Shown: one piece after another, positions 19,219 through 27,399 of the stretch
How positions within the stretch are numbered: position 1 is the stretch's first letter
How the letters are laid out: every line of letters starts with the position of its first letter
DNA from: Zobellia roscoffensis
GTDB taxonomy: Bacteria > Bacteroidota > Bacteroidia > Flavobacteriales > Flavobacteriaceae
Direction: 5' to 3'
Length of the DNA stretch: 64,000 nt
NCBI RefSeq assembly: GCF_015330165.1
Contig: NZ_JADDXT010000002.1
Coordinates: 4,862,024-4,926,023, forward strand
The notes under the pieces: model-generated
Databases searched by the model: none
The model's input: only the letters and a program-made list of their open reading frames with translations
What the model was told of the DNA's origin: nothing
Translations under genes and position numbers: made by a program

Positions 19219-19794
19219 CTACGATTTTTTAACCAATACTTTAAGAGTCTCTAAAATCTCAGACACACCCATTCTTTCCGTATAATTAGCTTCAACATGT
19301 GCGGCTTCAATTATTTGACTCGTATTGATTATAAAAGTAGCTGGAACGGGCAGGGTTTTTAATCCATTTCCATTTAGAAGGGTTAAGTCTCTGCGGCTAT
19401 GATAGTCTTCTCCTGGATCAAACTGAAGATTATAGGCTTTTATCACTTTTTGAGAAGCATCACTTAAAACTTCAAAATCTAAGTTATTCTTTTCCTTTGC
19501 TGTTAATGCATCATCTGGTTTTTGTGGGCTTATTGCCAAAAAAGATGCCCCAAATGATTTTATTTCAGATAGGTTATTTTGAACTTCCCTTAAATCTAGA
19601 TTGCAAATAGGACACCATTCACCACGGTAGAATTTGATAATTACAATACCTGTTTTAAGCATTTCAGAAAGTGAAACATCATTACCCATTGCATTGGGCA
19701 AAGTAAAGTCAGGAGCCTTATCTCCTATGGTTAACCCTTTAACTTGCGAAGCATTAGCTATTACTAATTTTTGAAAATCTTGTAATTCACTCAT
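19219..19794 (-). CDS. Peroxiredoxin-like (AhpC/TSA, redoxin) protein
   Basis: A 191-residue cytoplasmic thioredoxin-fold protein. The segment GDKAPDFTLPNAMGNDVSLSEML (about 24-46) and the redox site FYRGEWCPICNLDLREV, with Cys61 and Cys64 in a C-P-I-C arrangement, mark the AhpC-TSA/redoxin group. The ATFIINTSQIIEAAHVEANYTERMG block near the C-terminus is also typical. Members reduce peroxides or act as thiol-disulfide reductases; which one cannot be told here. It is a single-gene unit, divergent from the Ppx-type gene. A perfect palindrome 46-73 bp ahead of its start is a possible redox-regulated operator. Confidence 0.85.
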   Translation of the reverse strand: MSELQDFQKLVIANASQVKGLTIGDKAPDFTLPNAMGNDVSLSEMLKTGIVIIKFYRGEWCPICNLDLREVQNNLSEIKSFGASFLAISPQKPDDALTAKEKNNLDFEVLSDASQKVIKAYNLQFDPGEDYHSRRDLTLLNGNGLKTLPVPATFIINTSQIIEAAHVEANYTERMGVSEILETLKVLVKKS

Positions 19795-20142
19795 TGTTCT
19801 TGTTTCTTTTATCTTCCTAAAGATAATTTAGATTCTCTATTTCCGTGAATTTACAAATTCACGGAAAACTGAGACTTAATTGATCAATAATTTTAAACAA
19901 AATACAAACCGTCTACAAATTCTTTAATCGTATATTTCTAACCTCCATTTTCATTGGCTGTCCCATATGTACTTGAACTTCCAAAAAAGTGTTGAACATT
20001 TTAGAAACGGATGTTTTAGATTCTGCATATTTGTAATTATTAAACTATGTTCAATGTAAGTAGGTACTTTTAAGAAACCATCTTGTTGTATTCCGTTTAG
20101 TCTAATGGTTTAGGAAAAGACATAAAAATAAAACACAACTAT
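19795..20142. other. 348-bp divergent intergenic region
   Basis: Lies between the divergently transcribed peroxiredoxin-like and Ppx/GppA genes, so it must hold both promoters. Apart from the palindrome at 19840-19867, nothing distinct was recognised. Confidence 0.6.
19840..19867. repeat. Perfect 28-bp palindrome upstream of the peroxiredoxin-like gene
   Basis: TTTCCGTGAATTT at 19840-19852 is exactly mirrored by AAATTCACGGAAA at 19855-19867 around a two-base centre. There is no T-run on either side, so it is not a typical terminator. Position suggests a dimeric-repressor operator or a leader hairpin. Confidence 0.6.
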
Positions 20143-21054
20143 ATGAAATTAGCATCAATAGATATAGGGTCCAACGCTATACGGCTCCAAGTCATAAAAG
20201 TATATGAAGAAGCCGATTTAATCAGCTTTAAGAATCTACAATTATTACGTTTCCCTTTACGCTTAGGTCACGATGTATTTTCTCAAGGAAAAATATCCGA
20301 ACCAACAAAAGAAAAGTTCATTAAGCTCATGAGCACCTTTAAACATCTCATTGATTTATATGAGGTTGAAGATTACTACGCGGTAGCTACATCTGCCATG
20401 AGGGAAGCTAGCAACGGAAAGGAAGTTAGTAGCCATATTATGAAAGAAGTGGGAATGAAAATCAATATCATTACCGGAAAGAAGGAAGCTACTATTCTTA
20501 ATAAAGCCATAAAACCAACTTTACAAAATAGAAAATACGTGCATATTGATGTGGGTGGTGGTAGTACCGAACTAAATTTACTTGAAGGAGGAAAACTTTT
20601 ACAAAGTAGGTCTTTTAAAATAGGATCGGTCCGCCAGTTAACCACTAAAGAACGTGCGGCCGTTTTTCTTTCTATGAAAGAATGGATACATTCTACTAGC
20701 TTTTACAAGTCCAAAAACATAGTAGGTATTGGTACCGGAGGAAATATTAACAAACTCTACGGATTGGCCAACAAAGCCTCTAATATGGCTATATCTTTTG
20801 CCGAATTGAAAGCGTTAAGAGCATATGTAAACGAGTTTACATATGAGCAACGAATGTCCATTCTAAAAATGAATCCGGATCGCGCAGATGTTATTATTCC
20901 TGCTTCCGAAATTTATTTGAGGGTACTAAAAGAAATGGCAAGTGATCAAATTCTTGTACCCAAAGTGGGACTAAAAGACGGTTTAATCTATGAGCTCTAT
21001 GAACAAAAAACTCACAAAAATTTAGACAAAATCGAGTATTTAGGTTACTTATAA
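20143..21054 (+). CDS. Ppx/GppA-family phosphatase (exopolyphosphatase-like)
   Basis: A 303-residue actin-fold hydrolase of the type that cleaves inorganic polyphosphate or converts pppGpp to ppGpp. The first phosphate-binding loop is IDIGSNAIRLQV (about 6-17), the catalytic-region motif TSAMREASNG follows near 83-92, and the second loop is DVGGGSTELNLLE near 137-149. It is the short form, lacking the C-terminal HD-like domain of E. coli Ppx/GppA, as is usual in Bacteroidota. It stands alone on the plus strand, ending at a good terminator. Confidence 0.88.
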   Translation: MKLASIDIGSNAIRLQVIKVYEEADLISFKNLQLLRFPLRLGHDVFSQGKISEPTKEKFIKLMSTFKHLIDLYEVEDYYAVATSAMREASNGKEVSSHIMKEVGMKINIITGKKEATILNKAIKPTLQNRKYVHIDVGGGSTELNLLEGGKLLQSRSFKIGSVRQLTTKERAAVFLSMKEWIHSTSFYKSKNIVGIGTGGNINKLYGLANKASNMAISFAELKALRAYVNEFTYEQRMSILKMNPDRADVIIPASEIYLRVLKEMASDQILVPKVGLKDGLIYELYEQKTHKNLDKIEYLGYL

Positions 21055-21420
21055 TTATTCTTTCACCAAACACATTTATTTAAAGTATTTAAAACCTATT
21101 TCATTAAATAGAATTCCTATCTATAAAGTGAAATGGGTTTTTTACCTTCTATTTTTTCTTACCCATAATCAAGCGGGCCGCTGTTTCACCTAGCACTTGA
21201 AAATCTATAGAAATTCATGTAACTCCCAACAGTTGTTTTAAAAGGACTTCATTATAGGATATACACCAATATCATCCCCTAATTCAAATATTACGAATCT
21301 GATTGACAAGATTTATCAAACCAGATTCACTTACGGTTACAAAAAAATAGCGGCCAGATAGAAATTATGATGGATAGCTCAATACATTCAAGACTAGATA
21401 TTATCCGTACCATGTTCTCC
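21055..21420. other. 366-bp convergent intergenic region
   Basis: Separates the convergent Ppx-type and sulfatase genes. The first 90 bp contain the terminator at 21091-21141. The rest is AT-rich sequence in which no gene, repeat or hairpin with a T-run was seen. Confidence 0.6.
21091..21141 (+). terminator. Intrinsic terminator of the Ppx/GppA gene
   Basis: The arm AAAACCTATTTCA (21091-21103) pairs with TGAAATGGGTTTT (21129-21141) over 13 bp with one wobble, around a 25-base loop. It ends in a run of six T (21138-21143), 37 bp past the stop codon. Confidence 0.65.
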
Positions 21421-23172
21421 CTACTCCACCACTTTACTAGGCTCAAAACCAATTCTATAGGCCTGCGCAATTACTTTGTTTCCTTCTGGAATTTTAAATG
21501 GTTTTAGGTAAACGGACCATACTTTTGGGATAGTTCCATCTGCGTCTATAATTTTGTACCCTAATGAAGCTCCATTTGTAGAACACTTAAGGGTAATTTC
21601 ATTACTCGAATTTGCAATCTGCGGGTCTGCTGTTACAGGTTGGTTTTCTTTACCTTTCCATAATTTGGCAATCAAATCTCTTTCTGGAAGATTAGGTTCA
21701 TCTTCTATTATTGCGAGCCATTGGTCCATTTCTATTCGTAATTCTTCCAGCTTATTTTTATAAATAGGGTCTTTTGCCAAATTGTTCACTTCGTACGGAT
21801 CGGTCTTACAGTCATATAATTCTTCAGCATCTTTTTGCTCTCTAAACCAAAGGGCTTGAATACTATCTAAATTTCCTTCATCCCGTAATCGCAATAATTC
21901 TTGCATGGTGGGAATCCTTTCCCGGTATTCAACAGGCAAGTAATAACCTTGATCAGGTCTATAGTTTCTTATATATTTAAATTGACCATCGCGTACCGCA
22001 CGGATGGCGTCCGTAAATCCATCAAAACGGTCTGCTGCTCCATGGATATATTCACGTTCCTTTTTCGCCTTATATTCTCCTAAAAAAGCCTGACCTTGTA
22101 AATAACTAGGCGGTTCAATTCCTATTAAAGACAGTAAAGTTGGCGCAAAATCCACAAAACTTAGCAGTTCTTTATCTATAGTTTCTGAATGCTGTTTGTC
22201 GGGAAACCTTATAATCATAGGTGTATTTAATCCAGAATCATAAACCAAACGTTTTTCCCTTGGTAATGGTCCTCCATGATCACCATAGAAAAAGATAATG
22301 GTACTTTCTAAAAGTCCATCTTCCTCCAACTGTTTTAACACCGCACCAACTTGCCTATCCATTTCTGCAATGTTGTTGTACATCTTCCACATATCGCGAC
22401 GCACCTTGGGCGTATCCGGCAAATACGGAGGAATATTAAACTTCGTGTCTTTAGACAAGTGTTCTGGAGTTTCTTCTTCAGACATCCTACCCGAATCCCA
22501 AATATAATCTCTATTCCCTGATTGATAATGCCTTGTTTCTATATGTTTAAATCCATAAGGCTCAAATAACCCGGATTCATGCGTATCAGTAAAATTGAAC
22601 ACTGAAAAGAAAGGCTGATCCTCACCCTTATTTCGCCAATGTGCGTAAGGACTACTTTCATCCCAAGCCGTTTTGGGAGCTTTAAATTGATAATCTTCTT
22701 TATCATTATTCGTACAGTAGTATCCATTTATACGAAGTAACTCACTAACCATCCGAACCTCTGCTGGAGGAACCGCCCCGTAAGATGGCAAACCTGTCTC
22801 CTCTGTATAGGATGTAGTCCGCATATGACTAGCTCCAATACTAGACGGATACATTCCTGTAGTAATAGCTGCTCTACTTGGGGCACAAACCCCAGAAATT
22901 GAATACATATTAGGATATACAACACCTTCTTTAGCTAGGCGACTTAGATTAGGTGTTACAATTGTTGAGTCTCCAAAAGAAGGTATGTACGGACCCATAT
23001 CTTCCGTAACCAACCACAAAATATTAGGACGTTTGGGCAATTCTATTTCTGAAGAAAATGCAACTTCTTTTTCGTTTTTTTTAGTTTTTGTTTGACAACT
23101 CGTGAGAAGAATACTTATTAAAATAAGTGTAATAAAAAGGTATTGATTTAATGGTGGTTTGGTGGTTTTCAT
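21421..23172 (-). CDS. S1-family sulfatase lipoprotein (heparan-N-sulfatase-like)
   Basis: A 583-residue exported lipoprotein (lipobox LLTSC26). The type I sulfatase core starts with ILWLVTEDMG (metal ligands Glu57/Asp58 region) and contains the FGly maturation motif C96-A-P-S-R followed by AAITTGMYPS. A second metal-site block FFYGDHGGPLPREK lies near the middle. Motifs resemble N-sulfoglucosamine sulfohydrolase-like enzymes (possibly SulfAtlas S1_8); this is inference. The last 65 residues or so form a small Ig-like domain (TLKCSTNGASLGYKI...IAQAYRIGFEPS) like that at the end of some hexosaminidases. No glycoside hydrolase or SusCD gene is adjacent, so its sulfated substrate cannot be read from context. 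Confidence 0.9.
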   Translation of the reverse strand: MKTTKPPLNQYLFITLILISILLTSCQTKTKKNEKEVAFSSEIELPKRPNILWLVTEDMGPYIPSFGDSTIVTPNLSRLAKEGVVYPNMYSISGVCAPSRAAITTGMYPSSIGASHMRTTSYTEETGLPSYGAVPPAEVRMVSELLRINGYYCTNNDKEDYQFKAPKTAWDESSPYAHWRNKGEDQPFFSVFNFTDTHESGLFEPYGFKHIETRHYQSGNRDYIWDSGRMSEEETPEHLSKDTKFNIPPYLPDTPKVRRDMWKMYNNIAEMDRQVGAVLKQLEEDGLLESTIIFFYGDHGGPLPREKRLVYDSGLNTPMIIRFPDKQHSETIDKELLSFVDFAPTLLSLIGIEPPSYLQGQAFLGEYKAKKEREYIHGAADRFDGFTDAIRAVRDGQFKYIRNYRPDQGYYLPVEYRERIPTMQELLRLRDEGNLDSIQALWFREQKDAEELYDCKTDPYEVNNLAKDPIYKNKLEELRIEMDQWLAIIEDEPNLPERDLIAKLWKGKENQPVTADPQIANSSNEITLKCSTNGASLGYKIIDADGTIPKVWSVYLKPFKIPEGNKVIAQAYRIGFEPSKVVE

Positions 23173-23266
23173 ACTAATATATCTTCTTTGAACTATAAAT
23201 ATAAATATTGAAAATCAACTTTATACGTTCCCGTCTATAGGAATTATAAATTAAGAAGTAAACTAC

Positions 23267-23349
23267 CTCGGGGCTAGCCCGCGAGACATTAAAAGGAATA
23301 CACCTTAATTTCGAGGCAAGCCTCGGAGCATTTAATCTCGATTATCGAG
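23267..23349. repeat. Cluster of three short inverted repeats downstream of the MtfA-like gene
   Basis: Three palindromic units occur within 83 bp: CTCGGGGCTAGCCCGCGAG (23267-23285, imperfect), CGAGGCAAGCCTCG (23312-23325, 6-bp arms) and CTCGATTATCGAG (23337-23349, 5-bp arms), the last spanning the stop codon of the upstream gene. The first two are each followed by a similar A/T word (GACATTAAA, GAGCATTTAA). The layout looks like an intergenic repeat element, possibly also serving as a terminator. Confidence 0.55.
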
Positions 23350-24118
23350 TAAACCGATACATTTTCTTCATTAAGTCATAAAGTTCCGGGTGCTTTTTTT
23401 GAAAGGTCTTAGGGTTGTTAAAAAAATACTCACTAGCTACACTCAAAAACTCTACTTCATTGGTAGCCCCATAAGGATTAATGTCCGATTCTCTTTCTCT
23501 AATATTATCAATCTCTTTGTGCATTAATTTTAACCAAGGAGCAACGTACTGTTTTTGCATTAAACTTTCAGGAATACCGTCTACCGCACCATCTGCCTTA
23601 TCTATTAAATGAACAAATTCATGAATGCCCACATTAGATTTAGAGTTTTCGTTTTCAAACCCCGCGCGAAGTGCAGGTAGTGATAAAATCATCAGGCGAT
23701 TCATATTTCCCGATCCCACCTTACCCAAAATATTACGTCCTTCTCCTTCCGTCTGGTTATCTTCATTAAAACTACCTTTATAAAGCAATACTTCATTAAT
23801 GTTTCGGTAGCGTAATTCAGGGAAACCGAAAAGAGGTATGACAGCACTAGCAGCTACTAATAAACGATCTAGGTCATTAATTTCAATCTTCACACCTGTG
23901 ATAGTAACATCATCAAAAAAATATAATATTTCCTCCTCAAAACGAAACTTATCCGTAAGAGGCAAATCAGCATAAAAAGATACTTTCTTATTCAGTATAT
24001 CTCGCCAATCTTGGGTAAAACCTTTTAAATCAATCTCTTTTTTATAGAACCAAATTCGCCAAACAATTAATGTAACCAACAGAAGAAAAGGAAGAACAAC
24101 AAAAAAATTTGCAGACAT
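23342..24118 (-). CDS. mtfA: MtfA-like zinc metallopeptidase (M90 family)
   Basis: A 258-residue protein with one N-terminal membrane segment (about 5-24) and a cytoplasmic-type domain. The zinc motif is H166-E-F-V-H170 in GIHEFVHLID, followed by KADGAVDGIP, as in E. coli MtfA and other M90 peptidases; the third ligand is expected further downstream near the NEVEFLSVASEYFF segment. MtfA binds the Mlc glucose repressor in E. coli, but no such partner is implied here. It is transcribed in the same direction as the antiporter upstream, with an 80-bp gap. Its stop codon lies inside a small palindrome. Confidence 0.85.
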   Translation of the reverse strand: MSANFFVVLPFLLLVTLIVWRIWFYKKEIDLKGFTQDWRDILNKKVSFYADLPLTDKFRFEEEILYFFDDVTITGVKIEINDLDRLLVAASAVIPLFGFPELRYRNINEVLLYKGSFNEDNQTEGEGRNILGKVGSGNMNRLMILSLPALRAGFENENSKSNVGIHEFVHLIDKADGAVDGIPESLMQKQYVAPWLKLMHKEIDNIRERESDINPYGATNEVEFLSVASEYFFNNPKTFQKKHPELYDLMKKMYRFTR

Positions 24119-24198
24119 ATTTTACTTTAAAAATAATGATAAAGAATAGAATTCCTAATTGTGATTTTTGCTAAACAATTTATGAAATCTAACCAGGG

Positions 24199-25437
24199 TT
24201 ATTTTGTTATACGAACAATTACTTTCTCTAAAGTCAAACCCTGTACAATAATAGAAAAAATCACCACCAAATATGTTACTGGTACAATATAATCCCATGA
24301 AACATCTACCGGTAAGGATAGAGCCATAGCTATTGATATTCCTCCCCTTAGTCCACCCCATGTCATCAATAAAGATGTTTTAGAATCAAAGGACAACCAT
24401 TTTCTTAATAATATTACTAAAGCACTAACAGATAAATAACGTGATACTATAACTACAATAGCTGCCAAAATGCCAACTAGTATTAGTTGTTGTGTAAATG
24501 GAATTAACACTATTTCCAAACCTATCAAAACAAATAGCACTGCATTAGTTAAAATATCTATTAGCTGCCAAAATTTATCTACATAATCTACAGTGGTCTC
24601 TTTTTTCTCTTGACGATACGTTTTGTTCCCAATAAAAAGTCCGGCTACAACCATACTAATAGGGCCTGAAACACCAATTTTCCCCGCCAAAGCATAACCG
24701 CCCATTACCATGCCTAAGGTAATAAGGACCTCTGTTTCGTAGGAATTAATTTTTGAAATGGCCCTATGCGCAATACGTCCTAAAACATACCCAAAAAGCA
24801 GGCCTCCTCCAATTTCCACCAGAAAATTCTCTGCTATGCTTAGCGGTTCAATCCCGTCTAAATTCCCGGCATTGGCAAATTGCAACAAAGTCAAAAATAT
24901 AACCACTCCCACTCCATCATTAAAAAGACTTTCCCCTACTATAGTAGTCTCCATAGATTTTTTAATACCAACTTTCTTTAAAATCCCTAAAACAGATATT
25001 GGGTCTGTTGGTGAAATAAGAGCTCCAAATAATAAGCAATGTACAAGAGGTAAAGGCATGCCTAGTTGCTGTAAAACCCAGAAAAAAATACTTCCTACAA
25101 AAGCTGTGGAAACCAACACGCCTAAACTTGCAAAAGCAACTATTTTCCATTTCTGGGATTTCAATTCATTAATATTTACGTGGACTGCTCCTGCGAATAA
25201 CATAAAGCTCAATAGTCCATCCATCAATAATTTTTTAAAATTGATGGAACCCACTATGTTCTTTTCTAGTTCGATTAGCTCTGGAAATAACTTGGACAAC
25301 CCTAATATTGCCAAAGAAAAAGCAATGGAGATAATCATAGTTCCTATAGTGGTCTGTAATTTTAAGAACCGAGAATTGAGGTATGCAAAAATCGCCACCA
25401 AGACCATAAGTACACTAATAATAGTAAATAAATCCAT
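24199..25437 (-). CDS. CPA1-family Na+(K+)/H+ antiporter
   Basis: A 412-residue integral membrane protein with about 12 hydrophobic segments. Features of the CPA1 family include the proton/cation region FGALISPTDPISVLGILKK, then VGESLFNDGVGVVIFL and the C-terminal LMTWGGLRGGISIAMALSLP. It exchanges Na+ or K+ for H+ across the inner membrane and should support pH and salt homeostasis, in keeping with a marine host. There is no cytoplasmic C-terminal domain. The specific cation cannot be told. It is probably co-transcribed with the MtfA-like gene. Confidence 0.9.
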   Translation of the reverse strand: MDLFTIISVLMVLVAIFAYLNSRFLKLQTTIGTMIISIAFSLAILGLSKLFPELIELEKNIVGSINFKKLLMDGLLSFMLFAGAVHVNINELKSQKWKIVAFASLGVLVSTAFVGSIFFWVLQQLGMPLPLVHCLLFGALISPTDPISVLGILKKVGIKKSMETTIVGESLFNDGVGVVIFLTLLQFANAGNLDGIEPLSIAENFLVEIGGGLLFGYVLGRIAHRAISKINSYETEVLITLGMVMGGYALAGKIGVSGPISMVVAGLFIGNKTYRQEKKETTVDYVDKFWQLIDILTNAVLFVLIGLEIVLIPFTQQLILVGILAAIVVIVSRYLSVSALVILLRKWLSFDSKTSLLMTWGGLRGGISIAMALSLPVDVSWDYIVPVTYLVVIFSIIVQGLTLEKVIVRITK

Positions 25438-25519
25438 GTCTTAAATTAACTATTTAAAAACAAAAAACCTCATACATCAAATGATCTATGAGGTTAGAAT
25501 ATAATTTAAAATAATTTCG

Positions 25520-25593
25520 TCGGGATGACAGGATTTGAACCTGCGACCACACGACCCCCAGCCGTGTACGCTACCGGACTGCGCTACATCCCG
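25520..25593 (-). tRNA. tRNA-Pro (anticodon GGG)
   Basis: The minus strand folds as a full cloverleaf of 74 bases: acceptor CGGGATG paired with CATCCCG, D-arm with GCGCAGTCCGGTAGCG, anticodon stem CACGG/TCGTG with loop CTGGGGG (GGG at positions 34-36), variable loop, and T-arm GCAGG-TTCAAAT-CCTGT. The discriminator base is A. CCA is not encoded. Confidence 0.95.
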
Positions 25594-25663
25594 AAATTGG
25601 ATTGCAAAAATATAAAAGTTAGGTAGATATTCTGCTATCTTTTATAAAAAATACTAGAGCCAA

Positions 25664-26593
25664 CTAATCTAAACTCTCCATCCAACCGAAAAGCAGTTCA
25701 GGCCAGGTTCGTAAATACTTATCTTTTAACCCCAAACCAAAACCATGACCCCCTTTTGGAAAAATATGCATAGCCGCCGGAACTTCATTTTTAATCAACG
25801 CCCTGTAAAACACCAAACTGTTTTCTACAGGAACGCCCTTATCATCAGAAGCATGCACTAAAAAGGTAGGAGGTGTGGTAGTATTTACCTGCTTCTCATT
25901 ACTGAAATAATCAGTCAAACCTGACCTTGGCTTTTTAGTCAATAAATTATTCTGAGAACCATTATGGGCCCAAGATTCATTCATACTAATGACTGGGTAA
26001 CACAATACCATAAAATCTGGTCTTGCGCTTAACTTATCAACCTCATCAATTGGGTCGTATATTTTTTCATCAAAGTGGGTACCCAAAGTAGAGGCTAAAT
26101 GTCCTCCCGCAGAAAACCCCATTATACCAATTTTAGTCGCATCAATATGAAACTCTTCGGCTTTACTACGGACCATTCGTAATGCCCGCTGTACATCAAT
26201 CAAAGGTACATACTCTTGGTTCGTCTGAGAAATAGATGATGGTAAACGGTATTTAACCACAATACCAGCTATACCCTTACTGTTCAAAAATTTGGCAATA
26301 TCGGTTCCTTCCCAATCATAAGCCAAAATACTATATCCTCCTCCAGGAAAAATCAATACCGCCTGCCCCGTGGCATTCTTTTTTGATGGTAGGTATACTT
26401 CAATTGTTGGTTCTTGTACTTTACTTATTCGTAAAATGTCTTTCTGCTCATGAACCTCCTTTTCATTAGATACTATCTGGTTAGGTATCTTACCTTTTGG
26501 CCATAACGGCATTATAACGTCTTGTGAAAAAGCGTTTATACTCATTGCAAATACGGTAAGAAATATTAATTTATTCATCTTAAATTTTGTCAT
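25664..26593 (-). CDS. Secreted alpha/beta-hydrolase (acetylxylan-esterase/lipase-like)
   Basis: A 309-residue exported hydrolase; the signal peptide ends near FSQ. Visible are the oxyanion segment IFPGGGYSIL (81-90), the nucleophile elbow G-F-S161-A-G-G, the acid-bearing HASDDKGVP and the catalytic His in PKGGHGFGLG. This is the pattern of BD-FAE/acetyl esterase-like enzymes that remove acetyl groups from glycans; the natural ester is unknown. The first ATG overlaps the stop codon of the upstream gene as TAATG, indicating coupled translation. A second ATG at 26578 (MNKLIFLTV) would also suit the signal peptide. Confidence 0.82.
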   Translation of the reverse strand: MTKFKMNKLIFLTVFAMSINAFSQDVIMPLWPKGKIPNQIVSNEKEVHEQKDILRISKVQEPTIEVYLPSKKNATGQAVLIFPGGGYSILAYDWEGTDIAKFLNSKGIAGIVVKYRLPSSISQTNQEYVPLIDVQRALRMVRSKAEEFHIDATKIGIMGFSAGGHLASTLGTHFDEKIYDPIDEVDKLSARPDFMVLCYPVISMNESWAHNGSQNNLLTKKPRSGLTDYFSNEKQVNTTTPPTFLVHASDDKGVPVENSLVFYRALIKNEVPAAMHIFPKGGHGFGLGLKDKYLRTWPELLFGWMESLD

Positions 26594-27312
26594 TAGTTAC
26601 AATTCCACTTAAAATTAGCAATTGGATACCTATGCGCTCCATCCAAATTATAATGCCACCATTCTGTTCTGGTAGACCAAAAGCCGTACTTTTCCATCGT
26701 TTCCTTTAAAAGTTTTCTATTAGCCAGTATCTCTTTTGGCAGATCAAAATTATCATGGTAAGCCCGTTTTCCAAAGAAATCAAAATCCGTTCCCATATCC
26801 AGTTCCTCCCCATCCAATGACTCTAAAGTAATATCTACCGCACCACCTTTATTATGAATAGAACCTTTCTTTGGATTGGCTACATACTGAGGATTTGGGA
26901 CAATTTTCCACATTTTATATTGAACAGAATTTGGTCTATAACAATCAAAAAATTTAATCCGTACACCACTCTTTTTAAACTCTTCATTAACTTTTAATAA
27001 TGCCTTTGCCGTTTTTACACGGGTATAACATTCTGCACATTCGTAAACTTTTTCTTTTAGAAAATTATTCTTAGTGGCATACCGTAATTCATACCCAAAG
27101 CCATCACTAAAATCAGCTAAACGCACAAATGTAGTATCAGTCAGTTTATCAAAAGTTCGGAATATTTTTTTTGGCCTTTTCTCATTTACGACCGTATCAA
27201 CTTGCTGAACAACTACCTCTTTTTTTTGCTCTAAATCCTTCTTATTCTTGGGACTTTCACCACACGAAATAAAAAAAACTAAAAGAACAATCGCACTATA
27301 AAAATTCCTCAT
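26593..27312 (-). CDS. VanX/DdpX-type D-Ala-D-Ala dipeptidase lipoprotein (peptidase M15)
   Basis: A 239-residue lipoprotein (lipobox FFISC17) with an M15D zinc peptidase domain. The VanX active-site set is complete: Arg126 in CYRP, zinc ligands His153 and Asp160 in SIHNKGGAVDIT, the catalytic Glu217 and zinc ligand His220 in TEWWHYN. The family cleaves D-alanyl-D-alanine; outside resistance clusters it serves in salvage of cell-wall peptides, which is the likely role here because no vanH/vanA neighbours are present. Its stop codon overlaps the esterase start. Confidence 0.88.
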   Translation of the reverse strand: MRNFYSAIVLLVFFISCGESPKNKKDLEQKKEVVVQQVDTVVNEKRPKKIFRTFDKLTDTTFVRLADFSDGFGYELRYATKNNFLKEKVYECAECYTRVKTAKALLKVNEEFKKSGVRIKFFDCYRPNSVQYKMWKIVPNPQYVANPKKGSIHNKGGAVDITLESLDGEELDMGTDFDFFGKRAYHDNFDLPKEILANRKLLKETMEKYGFWSTRTEWWHYNLDGAHRYPIANFKWNCN

Positions 27313-27399
27313 AAAAATAGTTTATCGATAGAGTATGAATTTAATACCTATCTCTGATAAAGATGTAAGCAACCTGATTTTCAAGTTTTATGCAAGTTA

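Noticed and set aside
24758..25444. 228-codon open frame antisense to the antiporter gene
   Set aside because: It runs opposite a clear CPA1 antiporter and shows Pro/Thr/Lys-rich shadow composition without domain features.
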